Translations under genes and position numbers: made by a program
Notes under the pieces: model-generated
The model's database searches: none
Seen by the model: only the letters and a program-made list of their open reading frames with translations
What the model was told of the DNA's origin: nothing
NCBI RefSeq assembly: GCF_016862895.1
Contig: NZ_BONV01000058.1
Location: 1-48,659 of the forward strand
Source: Planotetraspora kaengkrachanensis
Lineage (GTDB): Bacteria > Actinomycetota > Actinomycetes > Streptosporangiales > Streptosporangiaceae
Direction of reading: 5' to 3'
Length of the DNA: 48,659 nucleotides
In this document: positions 20,388 through 29,032 of the stretch, one piece after another
Layout: the number at the start of each line of letters is the position of its first letter
Position numbering within the stretch: the stretch's first letter is position 1

Positions 20388-21695
20388 GTGTCCTCACCGC
20401 TCACCGGTCAGCGCTCACGGAGCGAGCTGATCGCCGAGCTCTACGAGCGTCACGCCGCCGGGCTGTTCGCGTACTGCCACGACCAGCTCGGCGAGACGAC
20501 GTCGGCGGGCGACGCCGTGGTCGCGGTCTTCACCGGCGTCCCGGCGGGTGAACCGCCCGCCCGTGCCGCCCTGTACGCCCTGGCTCGCCGCGAGATCTAC
20601 CGCAGGGATGTCAGCTATGCCCTCCCTTCCGTCGACTCCGTCGCCGACCCCGCCACCGCGCTGATCGAGCGCGTCTTCCGTGACATCCGGCCGCACCAGC
20701 GCGAGGTGCTGCTGTTGTCGGCGGTCTGCCGGCTGAGCAGCTCCGAGATCGCCGTCGTCCTCGACGTCGCCGTCGACACCGCGCAGGAGCTCACGTTCGG
20801 GGCGCAGCGGCGCTTCGCCCAGACCCTCGAGACCGCGACGACGGCCGCCCGCTCAGCGCCGTACGTCGTCGCCGGCGTGGCGGAGGTCTACAACGCGATC
20901 GGAGTCGCACCGGTCGAGGACATCCTCGCCCGCCTGCCGTGGCGCGGCCCATCCGCCGCGGTGCGCGGCCGCGTGCTGTCCGCGCTGCTCCTCGAAGATC
21001 CAGGCGTGACCACCGGTTCCCTCAAGCTGTCCGCCAAGAAGTTGTGGCCCACGACTCCCACCTGGCCGCTGCCGCTGAGCAACCCGGACCAGGCGACGGA
21101 CACCGTCCTGGTGCAGACCGACCCGGCCAAGGCGCCGCTGCCTCGCCGCAAGGCCAAGCACGAGGCCATGACCGAGCCCATGCCCAAGATGCGGGGATCG
21201 ATCCTCAACGCGCTCGGCGACGGCCGTCCGGGCCGGAGGCGGGCGATCCCGGCTGCGCCGACGGCCGCCGCCGTCTCCGCCCCGGTCGCGGCTCCGACCC
21301 CGGCCCCGGCCCCGGCTCCGGCGTCACCTTCGGTTTCGTCTTCGTCTTCGTCGGAGGTCGACGCGACCTTCGACGCCTTCCGCCCCGCCGAGCCGGATCC
21401 CGCGCCGCCGGCCGCGATCTCGGCTGCGCCGCCGGTCATGCCCAAGGTCGCCGCGGCCCAGCCGGCGCCGGTCGAGGCCACCCCGCCGATTCAGCAGGAG
21501 AGCGGTCCTGCGGCGGTCCTGGAGGCTGAGACGCCGAAGCAGCCGGCGAAGATCGAGGCCCGCCCGAAGAAGCGCAAGAAGGCCAAGTCGCGTGACCGCC
21601 ACTACGACTGGGTCTGGGAGCTCGTAGGCTTCCTGATCTGCCTGGCCATCGCCTTGATCGTGTTCTTCAGCGTCCCCACGATCGTCACCCCCTGA
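20388..21695 (+). CDS. sigma-factor-like protein with Pro/Ala linker and C-terminal membrane anchor
   Basis: 435 aa. Residues about 5-150 resemble sigma-70 regions 2 and 4: an ELYERHAAGLFAYCHDQL opening, then IRPHQREVLLLSAVCRLSSSEIAVVLDVAVDTA as a degenerate region 4. The middle is low complexity, rich in Pro, Ala and Ser. The last 30 residues follow a basic stretch (PKKRKKAKSRDRHYDW) and form one hydrophobic segment ending at the C-terminus. Topology predicts a cytosolic sigma-like domain tethered to the membrane. The start is GTG 20388, nine bases after AGAGGAG; GTG 20379 sits too close. No anti-sigma gene is adjacent. Whether it still binds RNA polymerase is unknown. Confidence 0.7.
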   Translation: MSSPLTGQRSRSELIAELYERHAAGLFAYCHDQLGETTSAGDAVVAVFTGVPAGEPPARAALYALARREIYRRDVSYALPSVDSVADPATALIERVFRDIRPHQREVLLLSAVCRLSSSEIAVVLDVAVDTAQELTFGAQRRFAQTLETATTAARSAPYVVAGVAEVYNAIGVAPVEDILARLPWRGPSAAVRGRVLSALLLEDPGVTTGSLKLSAKKLWPTTPTWPLPLSNPDQATDTVLVQTDPAKAPLPRRKAKHEAMTEPMPKMRGSILNALGDGRPGRRRAIPAAPTAAAVSAPVAAPTPAPAPAPASPSVSSSSSSEVDATFDAFRPAEPDPAPPAAISAAPPVMPKVAAAQPAPVEATPPIQQESGPAAVLEAETPKQPAKIEARPKKRKKAKSRDRHYDWVWELVGFLICLAIALIVFFSVPTIVTP

Positions 21696-21709
21696 CCCCA
21701 CCCCTTGCG

Positions 21710-21830
21710 CGTGATCATGCACGGGTTCGGCGACGTGCGCCCTGACCTGCCCAACCCCCTCGCGTGATCATGCACACTTTCGCGATCACGGCCTCTCACC
21801 TGCGGTGACGACGTTCGTGATCATGCGCGG
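21710..21830 (+). repeat. array C: three direct 53-bp units
   Basis: TGATCA cores at 21712, 21765 and 21818 are exactly 53 bp apart and all in direct orientation. They fill the convergent gap between the sigma-like gene and ltp2. The second unit has an additional internal GATCA 18 bp after the first. The last unit has the CGTGATCATGCGC variant core, as also seen at the inner end of the direct arm of array B. Confidence 0.88.
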
Positions 21831-21848
21831 TTCCGCCACGACGCCGCC

Positions 21849-23021
21849 TCATCCCTGAGAGAGGATGAGGCCACTCGTGGGCACCCCCGTACCAGCCGTG
21901 ACCAGGACGTTCTGCACGCCCGCCACCTGATTGACCGCGGTTCCGCGGATCTGCCGTACGGCTTCCGCGATGCCGTTCATGCCGTGAATGTAGGCCTCGC
22001 CGAGTTGGCCGCCGTGCGGATTGACGGGAAGGTGGCCGTCGATCTCGATGCCGCCGTTCCGGATGAAGTCCTTCGCCTCACCGCGCTCGCAGAATCCGAG
22101 TTCTTCCAACTGGGTGAGAACAAATGGCGTGAAATGATCATAAATGATGGCCGTCTGGATTTCCGATGGAGAAAGTCCAGATTCCTTCCACAATTTGCGG
22201 CCGACAACGCCCATTTCCGGAAGACCGGTCATATCGTCTCGGTAATAACTCGTCATCATCATCTGTCCGGTGCCGGATCCCTGGGCGGCCGCCGTGATCA
22301 CCGCGGGAGAGCGGCGCAGATCTCTGGCGCGCTCCTCCGTGGTCACCACCAGAGCCACCGCGCCGTCGCTCTCCTGGCAGCAGTCCAGCAAGTGCAGTGG
22401 GTCGACGATCCACTTCGACGCCTGATGATCGGCCAAGGTGATCGGACGCCCATGGAACCAGGCCGCCGGGTTCGTCGAGGCGTGCCGCCGCATGGCCACC
22501 GCCACGCGGCCGAAGTCTTCCGACGTGACACCGTATTGGTGCATATAGCGGCGCGCGAACATGGCGACCCATGCCGCGGGCGTTATCAACCCGTACGGCA
22601 CATGCCAGCTCATTTCCAGCCCCTGAGACGACGGTTCGCCGCCGAGCCTCGTATTGGGCTGGCCGAAACGCCGGCCGGACCGTTCGTTGAACGCGCGATA
22701 ACACACCACGACCTCGGCGACTCCGGTCGCGACCGCCATTGCGGCGTGCAGAACCGTGCCGCAGGCGGCGCCGCCGCCGTAATGCACTCTCGAGAAGAAG
22801 GACAAATCGCCGATACCCACTTCACGGGCGACGGCGATCTCGTCGTTGGCGTCCTGCGTGTAAGTGACCATGCCGTCCACATCGGACGGCGAGAGCCCCG
22901 CGTCGTCGAGCGCGGCGAACACCGCTTCGGCGGCGAGGTGCAACTCCGAGCGTCCGGACTCCTTGGAGAACTCCGTCGCGCCGATGCCCGCGACAGCCGT
23001 ACGGCCGGACAGGGAGCTCAT
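21849..23021 (-). CDS. ltp2: steroid side-chain aldolase / lipid-transfer thiolase Ltp2
   Basis: 390 aa. SCP2-thiolase-like protein very similar to mycobacterial Ltp2 throughout: GIGATEFSKESGRSELHLAAEAV, FSRVHYGGGAACGTVLHAAMAVATG, HGGQLGEAYIHGMNGIAEAVRQ and a VTAGTGVPTSGLIL end. Ltp2 works with the DUF35 domain of ChsH2 to retro-aldol cleave the 17-hydroxy side-chain CoA ester, releasing propionyl-CoA. The start is ATG 23021 with GAGGGTGA upstream. It is last in the chsE1-chsE2-chsH2-chsH1-ltp2 order of the mycobacterial igr operon. Array D separates it from chsH1. Confidence 0.93.
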   Translation of the reverse strand: MSSLSGRTAVAGIGATEFSKESGRSELHLAAEAVFAALDDAGLSPSDVDGMVTYTQDANDEIAVAREVGIGDLSFFSRVHYGGGAACGTVLHAAMAVATGVAEVVVCYRAFNERSGRRFGQPNTRLGGEPSSQGLEMSWHVPYGLITPAAWVAMFARRYMHQYGVTSEDFGRVAVAMRRHASTNPAAWFHGRPITLADHQASKWIVDPLHLLDCCQESDGAVALVVTTEERARDLRRSPAVITAAAQGSGTGQMMMTSYYRDDMTGLPEMGVVGRKLWKESGLSPSEIQTAIIYDHFTPFVLTQLEELGFCERGEAKDFIRNGGIEIDGHLPVNPHGGQLGEAYIHGMNGIAEAVRQIRGTAVNQVAGVQNVLVTAGTGVPTSGLILSQG

Positions 23022-23034
23022 CGACTCACCCTCT

Positions 23035-23206
23035 CTGCATGATCACGAAACCGGTCGGTGCAGGTCAAAGACATTGATCGCGAAAGTGTGCATGATCACG
23101 GCCAGAGGGGTCGCAGCTCACCCGGCCTGATCACGAATCCGTGCATGATCACGCGCGGGGTGGGGGGAGGTCGGCGGGGGACTCTCCGAACCCGTGCATG
23201 ATCACG
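23035..23206 (-). repeat. array D: four inverted 53-bp units inside the sterol operon
   Basis: TGATCA cores at 23040, 23093, 23146 and 23199, exactly 53 bp apart, all inverted (reading with the operon). The 23199 unit lies within chsH1 coding sequence, the 23146 palindrome holds the chsH1 stop, and the 23040 unit merges into the ltp2 ribosome binding site. An extra TGATCA at 23128 belongs to a unit with an internal second copy. Confidence 0.88.
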
Positions 23207-23574
23207 GCAGAGGCGGTGACGTGAGGGCCGAGGCTGACCGAGCCTGTCACTTCGACGACCGCCTCGTTCTCCCCGACGGTCGCCACGGTTCCGGAGAAGG
23301 TCAGGGTGTCTCCCGCGTAGGCGGGGACGCCGAGCTTCACCTTGATTCCACGGAACCGGGCGTCGGGGCCGGCCCAGTCGCTGACGTACCGCTCGACCAG
23401 GCCCATCGTCGTCAGGATGTTCAGGAAGATGTCCTTCGACCCCTGCGCCTTGGCGATGGCGGGGTCGTGGTGGACCGGCGTGAAGTCCCTCGTCGCGAGT
23501 GCGGTCGAGATCACGACCGTGGGGGTCAGCTCGATCGTGAGAGGCGGCAGCACGCTTCCGGCGACGACCCGCAT
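23149..23574 (-). CDS. chsH1: steroid enoyl-CoA hydratase subunit ChsH1 (MaoC-like)
   Basis: 141 aa. MaoC-type hot-dog domain partnering ChsH2 to hydrate the C17 propenoyl-CoA side chain. The hydratase motif is seen in ALATRDFTPVHHDPAIAKAQGSKDIFLNILT, and the body matches mycobacterial ChsH1 up to GPHVTAS. After that, the last 18 residues (VIMHGFGESPADLPPPRA) are encoded by a complete 53-bp repeat unit. The TGA stop falls inside the palindrome of the next unit. ATG 23574 overlaps the chsH2 stop (TGATG) behind GGAGGAGG; the frame opening at 23601 is not used. Confidence 0.9.
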   Translation of the reverse strand: MRVVAGSVLPPLTIELTPTVVISTALATRDFTPVHHDPAIAKAQGSKDIFLNILTTMGLVERYVSDWAGPDARFRGIKVKLGVPAYAGDTLTFSGTVATVGENEAVVEVTGSVSLGPHVTASAVIMHGFGESPADLPPPRA

Positions 23575-24497
23575 CACGCCTCCTCCGGGATCGGGGCCCA
23601 CATCGGCAGGGTCAGTTCGTCGTCCATCTCCTGGTACGTCACCCGCACAGGCATGCCGACATAAACCTCTTCAATGGGGCATTGCACGATATTTCCGACC
23701 ATCCGTACCCCTTCGGGGAGCTCCACCACGGCCACGACGAACGGGGGCTCCTGCCCGGGCACCGGCGGATGGTGGTGCACCACATAGCTGTAGACCGTGC
23801 CCGCACCGCTCGCCACGATGTGCGTCCGCTCGGCCGACCGGCACGACGGGCAGACGGGTCCCGGCGGATGCCTCAGCTCTCCACAGCCCCCGCACCTCTG
23901 GATCCGCAGTTCGCCGGCCTGCACGCCGTCCCAGAAGAAACGGGTGTCGTCGTTCACGGCCGGCCGGAGCGGGTACGGCTCCCGCTTCGCCTTCTCCGCC
24001 GGAACGACCGGCTGGAACTTCAGCAGCCGGAACATCATCTCGGCCACCGGCTCGTCCCCGGAGAACCAGGTGACGTTCCAGGTGACGAAGTAGCCCTCCC
24101 CGAGCGCGGTCCGCTTGGGCCCTACCATGTCCACCATGCGGGTGCTCGAGGTCAGCTCCTCGCCCGTCGAGAGATAGCGGTGGTAGGTGTGCTCGCAGTT
24201 CGTGGCCACGACGCCCTTGTATCCGGCCTCGTCGAGCGCGTCGAAGACGTCGTCCATCGGCCTCCGGAACTCCCTGGCCGGGTCACGGCTCAGTCCCTCC
24301 ATCGACCACACCTGGATCATCACGGGAGGGGCCACCGCGTCTGGGCCGGCGTAGACGGGGTTGCGATCCCCCATCGCCTCGGTCCAGTGACTGATCATGA
24401 CGTCGTTCACCGGGTGGGGGGCCGCCTGGCGGGGGCCCTCCCCCGCCGCGACCGCCTTGTCCGCGAGCGCCATGAGATGGTCCCGCAGTTCGGTCAT
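23574..24497 (-). CDS. chsH2: steroid enoyl-CoA hydratase subunit ChsH2 (MaoC + DUF35)
   Basis: 307 aa. An N-terminal MaoC-like domain (about 1-170) lacks the full hydratase motif, as expected for the non-catalytic partner. A C-terminal DUF35 unit (about 175-307) has a zinc ribbon, CGGCGELRHPPGPVCPSC, and an OB fold. In mycobacteria this DUF35 part docks Ltp2 to give the aldolase, so this one protein links hydration and carbon-carbon cleavage. ATG 24497 has AGGAGG four bases upstream. The gap to chsE2 contains a 15-bp tandem repeat. Confidence 0.93.
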   Translation of the reverse strand: MTELRDHLMALADKAVAAGEGPRQAAPHPVNDVMISHWTEAMGDRNPVYAGPDAVAPPVMIQVWSMEGLSRDPAREFRRPMDDVFDALDEAGYKGVVATNCEHTYHRYLSTGEELTSSTRMVDMVGPKRTALGEGYFVTWNVTWFSGDEPVAEMMFRLLKFQPVVPAEKAKREPYPLRPAVNDDTRFFWDGVQAGELRIQRCGGCGELRHPPGPVCPSCRSAERTHIVASGAGTVYSYVVHHHPPVPGQEPPFVVAVVELPEGVRMVGNIVQCPIEEVYVGMPVRVTYQEMDDELTLPMWAPIPEEA

Positions 24498-24516
24498 CAC
24501 GCCTCCTCGCTCCTTC

Positions 24517-24590
24517 GAAAACAGGCCCGCCGAGAACAGACCCGCCGAGAACAGGCCCGCCGGAAACAGGCCCGCCGGAAACAGACAGGG
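24517..24590. repeat. 15-bp tandem repeat downstream of the chsE2 stop
   Basis: Four 15-bp copies of GRRAACAGRCCCGCC start at 24517, 24532, 24547 and 24562, with a degenerate fifth to about 24590. They fill nearly all of the 94-bp chsE2-chsH2 gap inside the operon. Because 15 is a multiple of three they stay open in several frames, but I see no reason to call a gene. Confidence 0.85.
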
Positions 24591-24591
24591 C

Positions 24592-25764
24592 TCATCGCGG
24601 CGGCTTGGGAAGCTGGAGACCGAGCATGGCGATGAGCTCGCGCTGCACCTCGTTGACGCCGCCCCCGAACGTGAGCACGATCGCGCCCTTGACGCCGCGG
24701 TCGACCCGCTCGATCAGGTCCTGCGTCTCCTCGTCCCCCGGATCGCCGAAGCGGGCCAGGGCGTCGCCCACGATCCGGCCCACGTCCTGCATGCGCTCGG
24801 AACCGTAGATCTTGGTGGCGGAGGCGTCGGGCGCACCCAGCCAGCCGAGATCCATGTTCGCGGCGACCTGCCAGTTGAGGAGTTCGTTCGTCCGGAAGTA
24901 CGCGTAGACCTGGGCGAGCGCCCGCCGCACCGCCGGGTTGTCGTACAGGGGCCTGCCGTCTCTGCCCGGTTTGTTCTTCGCCCACGCCACGAACCTGACG
25001 TACGTGTGGGCGATGTTGCCGGCGGGCCCGAGGGTCACACGCTCGTGGTTGAGCTGGTTGACGATGAGGTCCCAGCCCTTGTTCTCCGTCCCGACGACCA
25101 TGCTCGCCGGCACGCGGACGTCGGAGTAGTACGTCGAGTTCGTGTGGTGGCGGCCGTCCATCGTGACGATCGGCGTCCAGGAGAAGCCGGGGTCCGCGCA
25201 GTCCACGATCATCATGGTGATCCCGCGGTGCTTGCTCGCCGTCGGATCGGTGCGGGCGGCCAGCCAGATGTACTGCGCGTGGTGCGCCCCCGATGTGAAG
25301 ATCTTCTGCCCGTTCACGACGTAGTCGTCGCCGTCCCTGACGGCCGTCGTGCGCAACGACGCGAGGTCCGTGCCCGCTCCCGGCTCGCTGTAGCCGATGG
25401 CGAAGTGGCAGTCGCCCGCGAGGATGCGCGGCAGGAAGAAGTTCTTCTGCTCGTCGGTGCCGTACTGCATCAGCGTCGGCCCCACGGTCTGCAGAGTGAT
25501 GATCGGGTAGGGCACCTCGGCCCTGGCGATCTCGTTGGCGAAGATCTGCTGCTCCAGCGGCCCGTATCCGCCGCCGCCGTACTCCTTGGGCCAGCCGAGC
25601 CCGAGCTTGCCGTCCCGTCCCAGCCTGCGGCAGTGCTCCATGTACGCCTCGCCGAACGGGTCCTGGGCGAACTTCGCCCGGTCCTCCTCCGTGAGGCAGG
25701 CGGTGAAGTACTCCCTGAGCTCGTCTCGGAGCCGCCGCTGTTCCGGGTTCAGTTCGATGTACAT
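24592..25764 (-). CDS. chsE2: steroid acyl-CoA dehydrogenase subunit ChsE2 (FadE29-like)
   Basis: 390 aa. FAD-dependent acyl-CoA dehydrogenase alpha subunit that, with ChsE1, forms the alpha2beta2 enzyme dehydrogenating the C3 side chain of the steroid CoA ester. Characteristic stretches are LGLGWPKEYGGGGYGPLEQQIFANE, FAIGYSEPGAGTDLASLRT and YVVNGQKIFTSGAHHAQYIWLAART. ATG 25764 overlaps the chsE1 stop by one base (TGATG). Gene order matches mycobacterial fadE28-fadE29. Confidence 0.92.
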   Translation of the reverse strand: MYIELNPEQRRLRDELREYFTACLTEEDRAKFAQDPFGEAYMEHCRRLGRDGKLGLGWPKEYGGGGYGPLEQQIFANEIARAEVPYPIITLQTVGPTLMQYGTDEQKNFFLPRILAGDCHFAIGYSEPGAGTDLASLRTTAVRDGDDYVVNGQKIFTSGAHHAQYIWLAARTDPTASKHRGITMMIVDCADPGFSWTPIVTMDGRHHTNSTYYSDVRVPASMVVGTENKGWDLIVNQLNHERVTLGPAGNIAHTYVRFVAWAKNKPGRDGRPLYDNPAVRRALAQVYAYFRTNELLNWQVAANMDLGWLGAPDASATKIYGSERMQDVGRIVGDALARFGDPGDEETQDLIERVDRGVKGAIVLTFGGGVNEVQRELIAMLGLQLPKPPR

Positions 25765-26834
25765 CAGACCAGCGCTCCGATCAGGTCGAGCTGGGCCTCC
25801 GTGCCGCCGAGCAGGTGGGCGGCGTTCTTGCCCCAGGCGAAGTAGCGGTGCAGCGGATAGGTCACGTCGAGGCCGATGCCTCCGTGCAGGTGCTGGCAGG
25901 TGTACAGGGCCTCGAGGACGGGACCGGTCGTGTGGAAGGCGGCGATCGCCAGGTCCTCCGCCGCGGGCAGCCCCTCGGCCAGCCGCCAGACGCCCGACCA
26001 CATGGCCACGTCGAGCGCCCTGCCCGCGATGTAGACGTCGGCGATCTGCATGGTCACGGCCTGGAACTCGGCCAGCGCCCGGTCGAACTGGCGGCGCGTG
26101 CGGATGTAGTCGGTCGTCAGCTTCAACGCGCCCGCCAGCACGCCGGACGCGGTCGCGGTGACGCCGGCGAGCGCGTGCAGCCTGAGCGACTCCCACGCCG
26201 CGCCGTCGGCCTCGCCGACCGCCTCTCCGGGAGCGCCGTCCATGGTGATCACCGCTCCCGCCTCGCCCGTCGCCAGCGTCACCTCCCGTACGGCCACGGC
26301 ATCGGCTTCGACGAGGAAGAGGCCGACCCCCGCTCCCTCGACCTGCGCGGGGACGAGGATCCCCGATGCCGAGGCCGCGTGGGAGACGACACTCGCGCGT
26401 CCGGTGAGCCTGCCCCCGGCGGCCGTGGTCGCAGGCGGCTCGCCCGGATCTGCGCCCGGTTCCCTGAAGGCGAAGGTGAGCACCGCGTCCCCCTCGGCGA
26501 GCGGCGCTAGTGCCTCCTTCTGGGCGGCCGTGCCGTACCGGGAGACGGTCAGGGCGGCGACGAGGCTGGGCAGGACGGGGACGGGCGCGACCCGGGCGCC
26601 GGTCTCCCTGAGGATCACCGCCATCTCGACCGCGCCGAGTCCCGCGCCTCCGGCCTCCTCGGGAAGGCACACGCCGAGCAGGCCGGCCTGCGCCATCGCC
26701 TTCCACGTCTTCGCGTCGTACGGCAGGCCGCTCTTCTCGTGGGCCTCGATCCTCGCCTGTACGGCCTCCCGGTCGAGCACCTCGGACGCAAGCGTGCGCA
26801 GCTCTGCCTGGGTCTCGTCCACATTGAAGTCCAC
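25764..26834 (-). CDS. chsE1: steroid acyl-CoA dehydrogenase subunit ChsE1 (FadE28-like)
   Basis: 356 aa. The shorter and more divergent partner of the ChsE1-ChsE2 acyl-CoA dehydrogenase. It has an N-terminal helical domain with GLLGVCLPEEAGGAGLGAVEMAVILRE, a weak central beta domain and the C-terminal FAD-side helices (TRRQFDRALAEFQAVTMQIADVYI). GTG 26834 has GGAGGG upstream; the longer frame to 26918 has none. It is the first gene of the operon, and a KstR-type palindrome lies about 100 bp upstream at 26938. Confidence 0.9.
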   Translation of the reverse strand: MDFNVDETQAELRTLASEVLDREAVQARIEAHEKSGLPYDAKTWKAMAQAGLLGVCLPEEAGGAGLGAVEMAVILRETGARVAPVPVLPSLVAALTVSRYGTAAQKEALAPLAEGDAVLTFAFREPGADPGEPPATTAAGGRLTGRASVVSHAASASGILVPAQVEGAGVGLFLVEADAVAVREVTLATGEAGAVITMDGAPGEAVGEADGAAWESLRLHALAGVTATASGVLAGALKLTTDYIRTRRQFDRALAEFQAVTMQIADVYIAGRALDVAMWSGVWRLAEGLPAAEDLAIAAFHTTGPVLEALYTCQHLHGGIGLDVTYPLHRYFAWGKNAAHLLGGTEAQLDLIGALV

Positions 26835-26937
26835 TGGCCCTCCAGAAGGGCGAACTCGGTCCGATTCCGTGTTGTCCTCCGGGGTGTCGCCGCCCGCCCC
26901 GGACCCGCCTCCTCGCACACCTGGCAGAACCGCAAAC

Positions 26938-26951
26938 TAGAACACATTCTA
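26938..26951. promoter_or_regulatory. KstR-type box upstream of chsE1
   Basis: TAGAACACATTCTA is a near-perfect 14-bp palindrome matching the KstR operator TnnAACnnGTTnnA except for one base (ATT for GTT). It lies between the divergent chsE1 operon and kstR, about 100 bp from chsE1. Confidence 0.75.
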
Positions 26952-27070
26952 ATCTGTGTCCATAGGGCACCCCTCCGGTCGGGCCTGACACCCGCAGAAA
27001 ACCCGAAAAGACATGGATGGAGCCCGGTATTTGTGACTGGTGAGTAACCACCGGGTCAGACCGGGAATCA

Positions 27071-27084
27071 GATAACGTGTTCCT
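27071..27084 (+). promoter_or_regulatory. degenerate KstR-type core at the kstR start
   Basis: GATAACGTGTTCCT contains the AACGTGTT core found in the perfect boxes at 42248 and 46455, but the outer T and A do not match. It directly touches the kstR ATG at 27085, which would suit autoregulation of a leaderless transcript. Confidence 0.45.
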
Positions 27085-27747
27085 ATGCGTATCTCGCCTG
27101 TCGGCGCGGACGCCCCGGCGCCACGTTCTGAGGGGGCATCCGTCGTGGACAGCCATCCGATCTCTCCCACTCCGGCTCCGGGAGTGCGGACACGGAGTCA
27201 GCACCAAAGGCGCAAACGCATCGTCCAGGCGGCCGCCGCACTCGCCTCGCGGGGCGGCGTCGAGGCCATGCAGATGCGCACCGTCGCCGAGCGGGCGGGG
27301 GTCGCGCTCGGCACGCTCTACCGGTACTTCCCGTCCAAGATGGATCTCGTCGTCGCCGTGGTGGGCGAGGAGATCGACACGCTGGAGTCGAGCATCGAGC
27401 GCCGGCCGCCCAGTGCGGCCACGCCCGCCGGCCGGGCCGTCGACATCCTGATGCGGGCCACCCGCGGACTGATGCGCGAGCCGGAACTCGCCGACGCCCT
27501 GATCCGCTCACTGATCATGGCCGAGGTGGACATCCCGTTCGGCGACCGGATGGCCGGACTGCTGCTGCGCGTCGCGGGAAACGGCCTGACGGCCGAGGTC
27601 GCGACCGAGGAGCAGTTCGCGCTGGCCGGGTCATTGTCCGGCGTCTGGGTGCAGGAACTGCTCGAGATGCTCCGCGGCCGCCGGACCTACGAGCAGGTCC
27701 AGCGCAGGATCGAGATCGCCGCCGGACGCCTGTTCGCCGACTTCTGA
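27085..27747 (+). CDS. kstR: TetR-family repressor of sterol catabolism
   Basis: 220 aa. The TetR DNA-binding domain (about 40-90) QRRKRIVQAAAALASRGG...MQMRTVAERAGVALGTLYRYFPSK is very close to mycobacterial KstR, the repressor released by 3-oxo-cholestenoyl-CoA. The C-terminal ligand domain also resembles it in the SLSGVWVQELLEMLRGRRT region. The first 35 residues are a Pro/Ser-rich extension; GTG 27145 is an alternative start. It is divergent from chsE1 and 89 bp ahead of fadA5. Several KstR-type boxes in this window support the call. Confidence 0.87.
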   Translation: MRISPVGADAPAPRSEGASVVDSHPISPTPAPGVRTRSQHQRRKRIVQAAAALASRGGVEAMQMRTVAERAGVALGTLYRYFPSKMDLVVAVVGEEIDTLESSIERRPPSAATPAGRAVDILMRATRGLMREPELADALIRSLIMAEVDIPFGDRMAGLLLRVAGNGLTAEVATEEQFALAGSLSGVWVQELLEMLRGRRTYEQVQRRIEIAAGRLFADF

Positions 27748-27785
27748 GCCGGGACGGACCTCCGCCGCCGTCTTCCCCACGAGAG

Positions 27786-27799
27786 TAGAACGCGTTACA
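27786..27799 (+). promoter_or_regulatory. KstR-type box upstream of fadA5
   Basis: TAGAACGCGTTACA fully matches TnnAACnnGTTnnA and lies 38 bp before the fadA5 GTG. A second inverted repeat with a 3-bp centre, GAACATTGTTC (27808-27818), follows it and may overlap the promoter. Confidence 0.8.
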
Positions 27800-27821
27800 T
27801 TTCGCTGGAACATTGTTCTGA

Positions 27822-28997
<1,176 letters not shown>

Positions 28998-29006
28998 GCC
29001 GGGAGG

Positions 29007-29031
29007 ATCGGGCCCGGAGCCCGGCCCCGAT
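29007..29031. terminator. probable bidirectional terminator between fadA5 and the LLM gene
   Basis: The 35-bp convergent gap contains a GC-rich inverted repeat: ATCGGG at 29007 pairs with CCCGAT ending 29031. Inner GGCC/GG pairs have single-base bulges, and the loop is three bases. Confidence 0.5.
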
Positions 29032-29032
29032 T

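Noticed and set aside
24397-25845. Plus-strand frame with ENRPA-type repeats opposite chsE2
   Set aside because: It is produced by the 15-bp tandem repeat and the antisense of chsE2; no recognisable domain.
27806-27821. Second KstR box before fadA5 (GAACATTGTTC)
   Set aside because: The half-sites are separated by three bases, not two, so it does not fit the operator; kept only as a note to the box at 27786.
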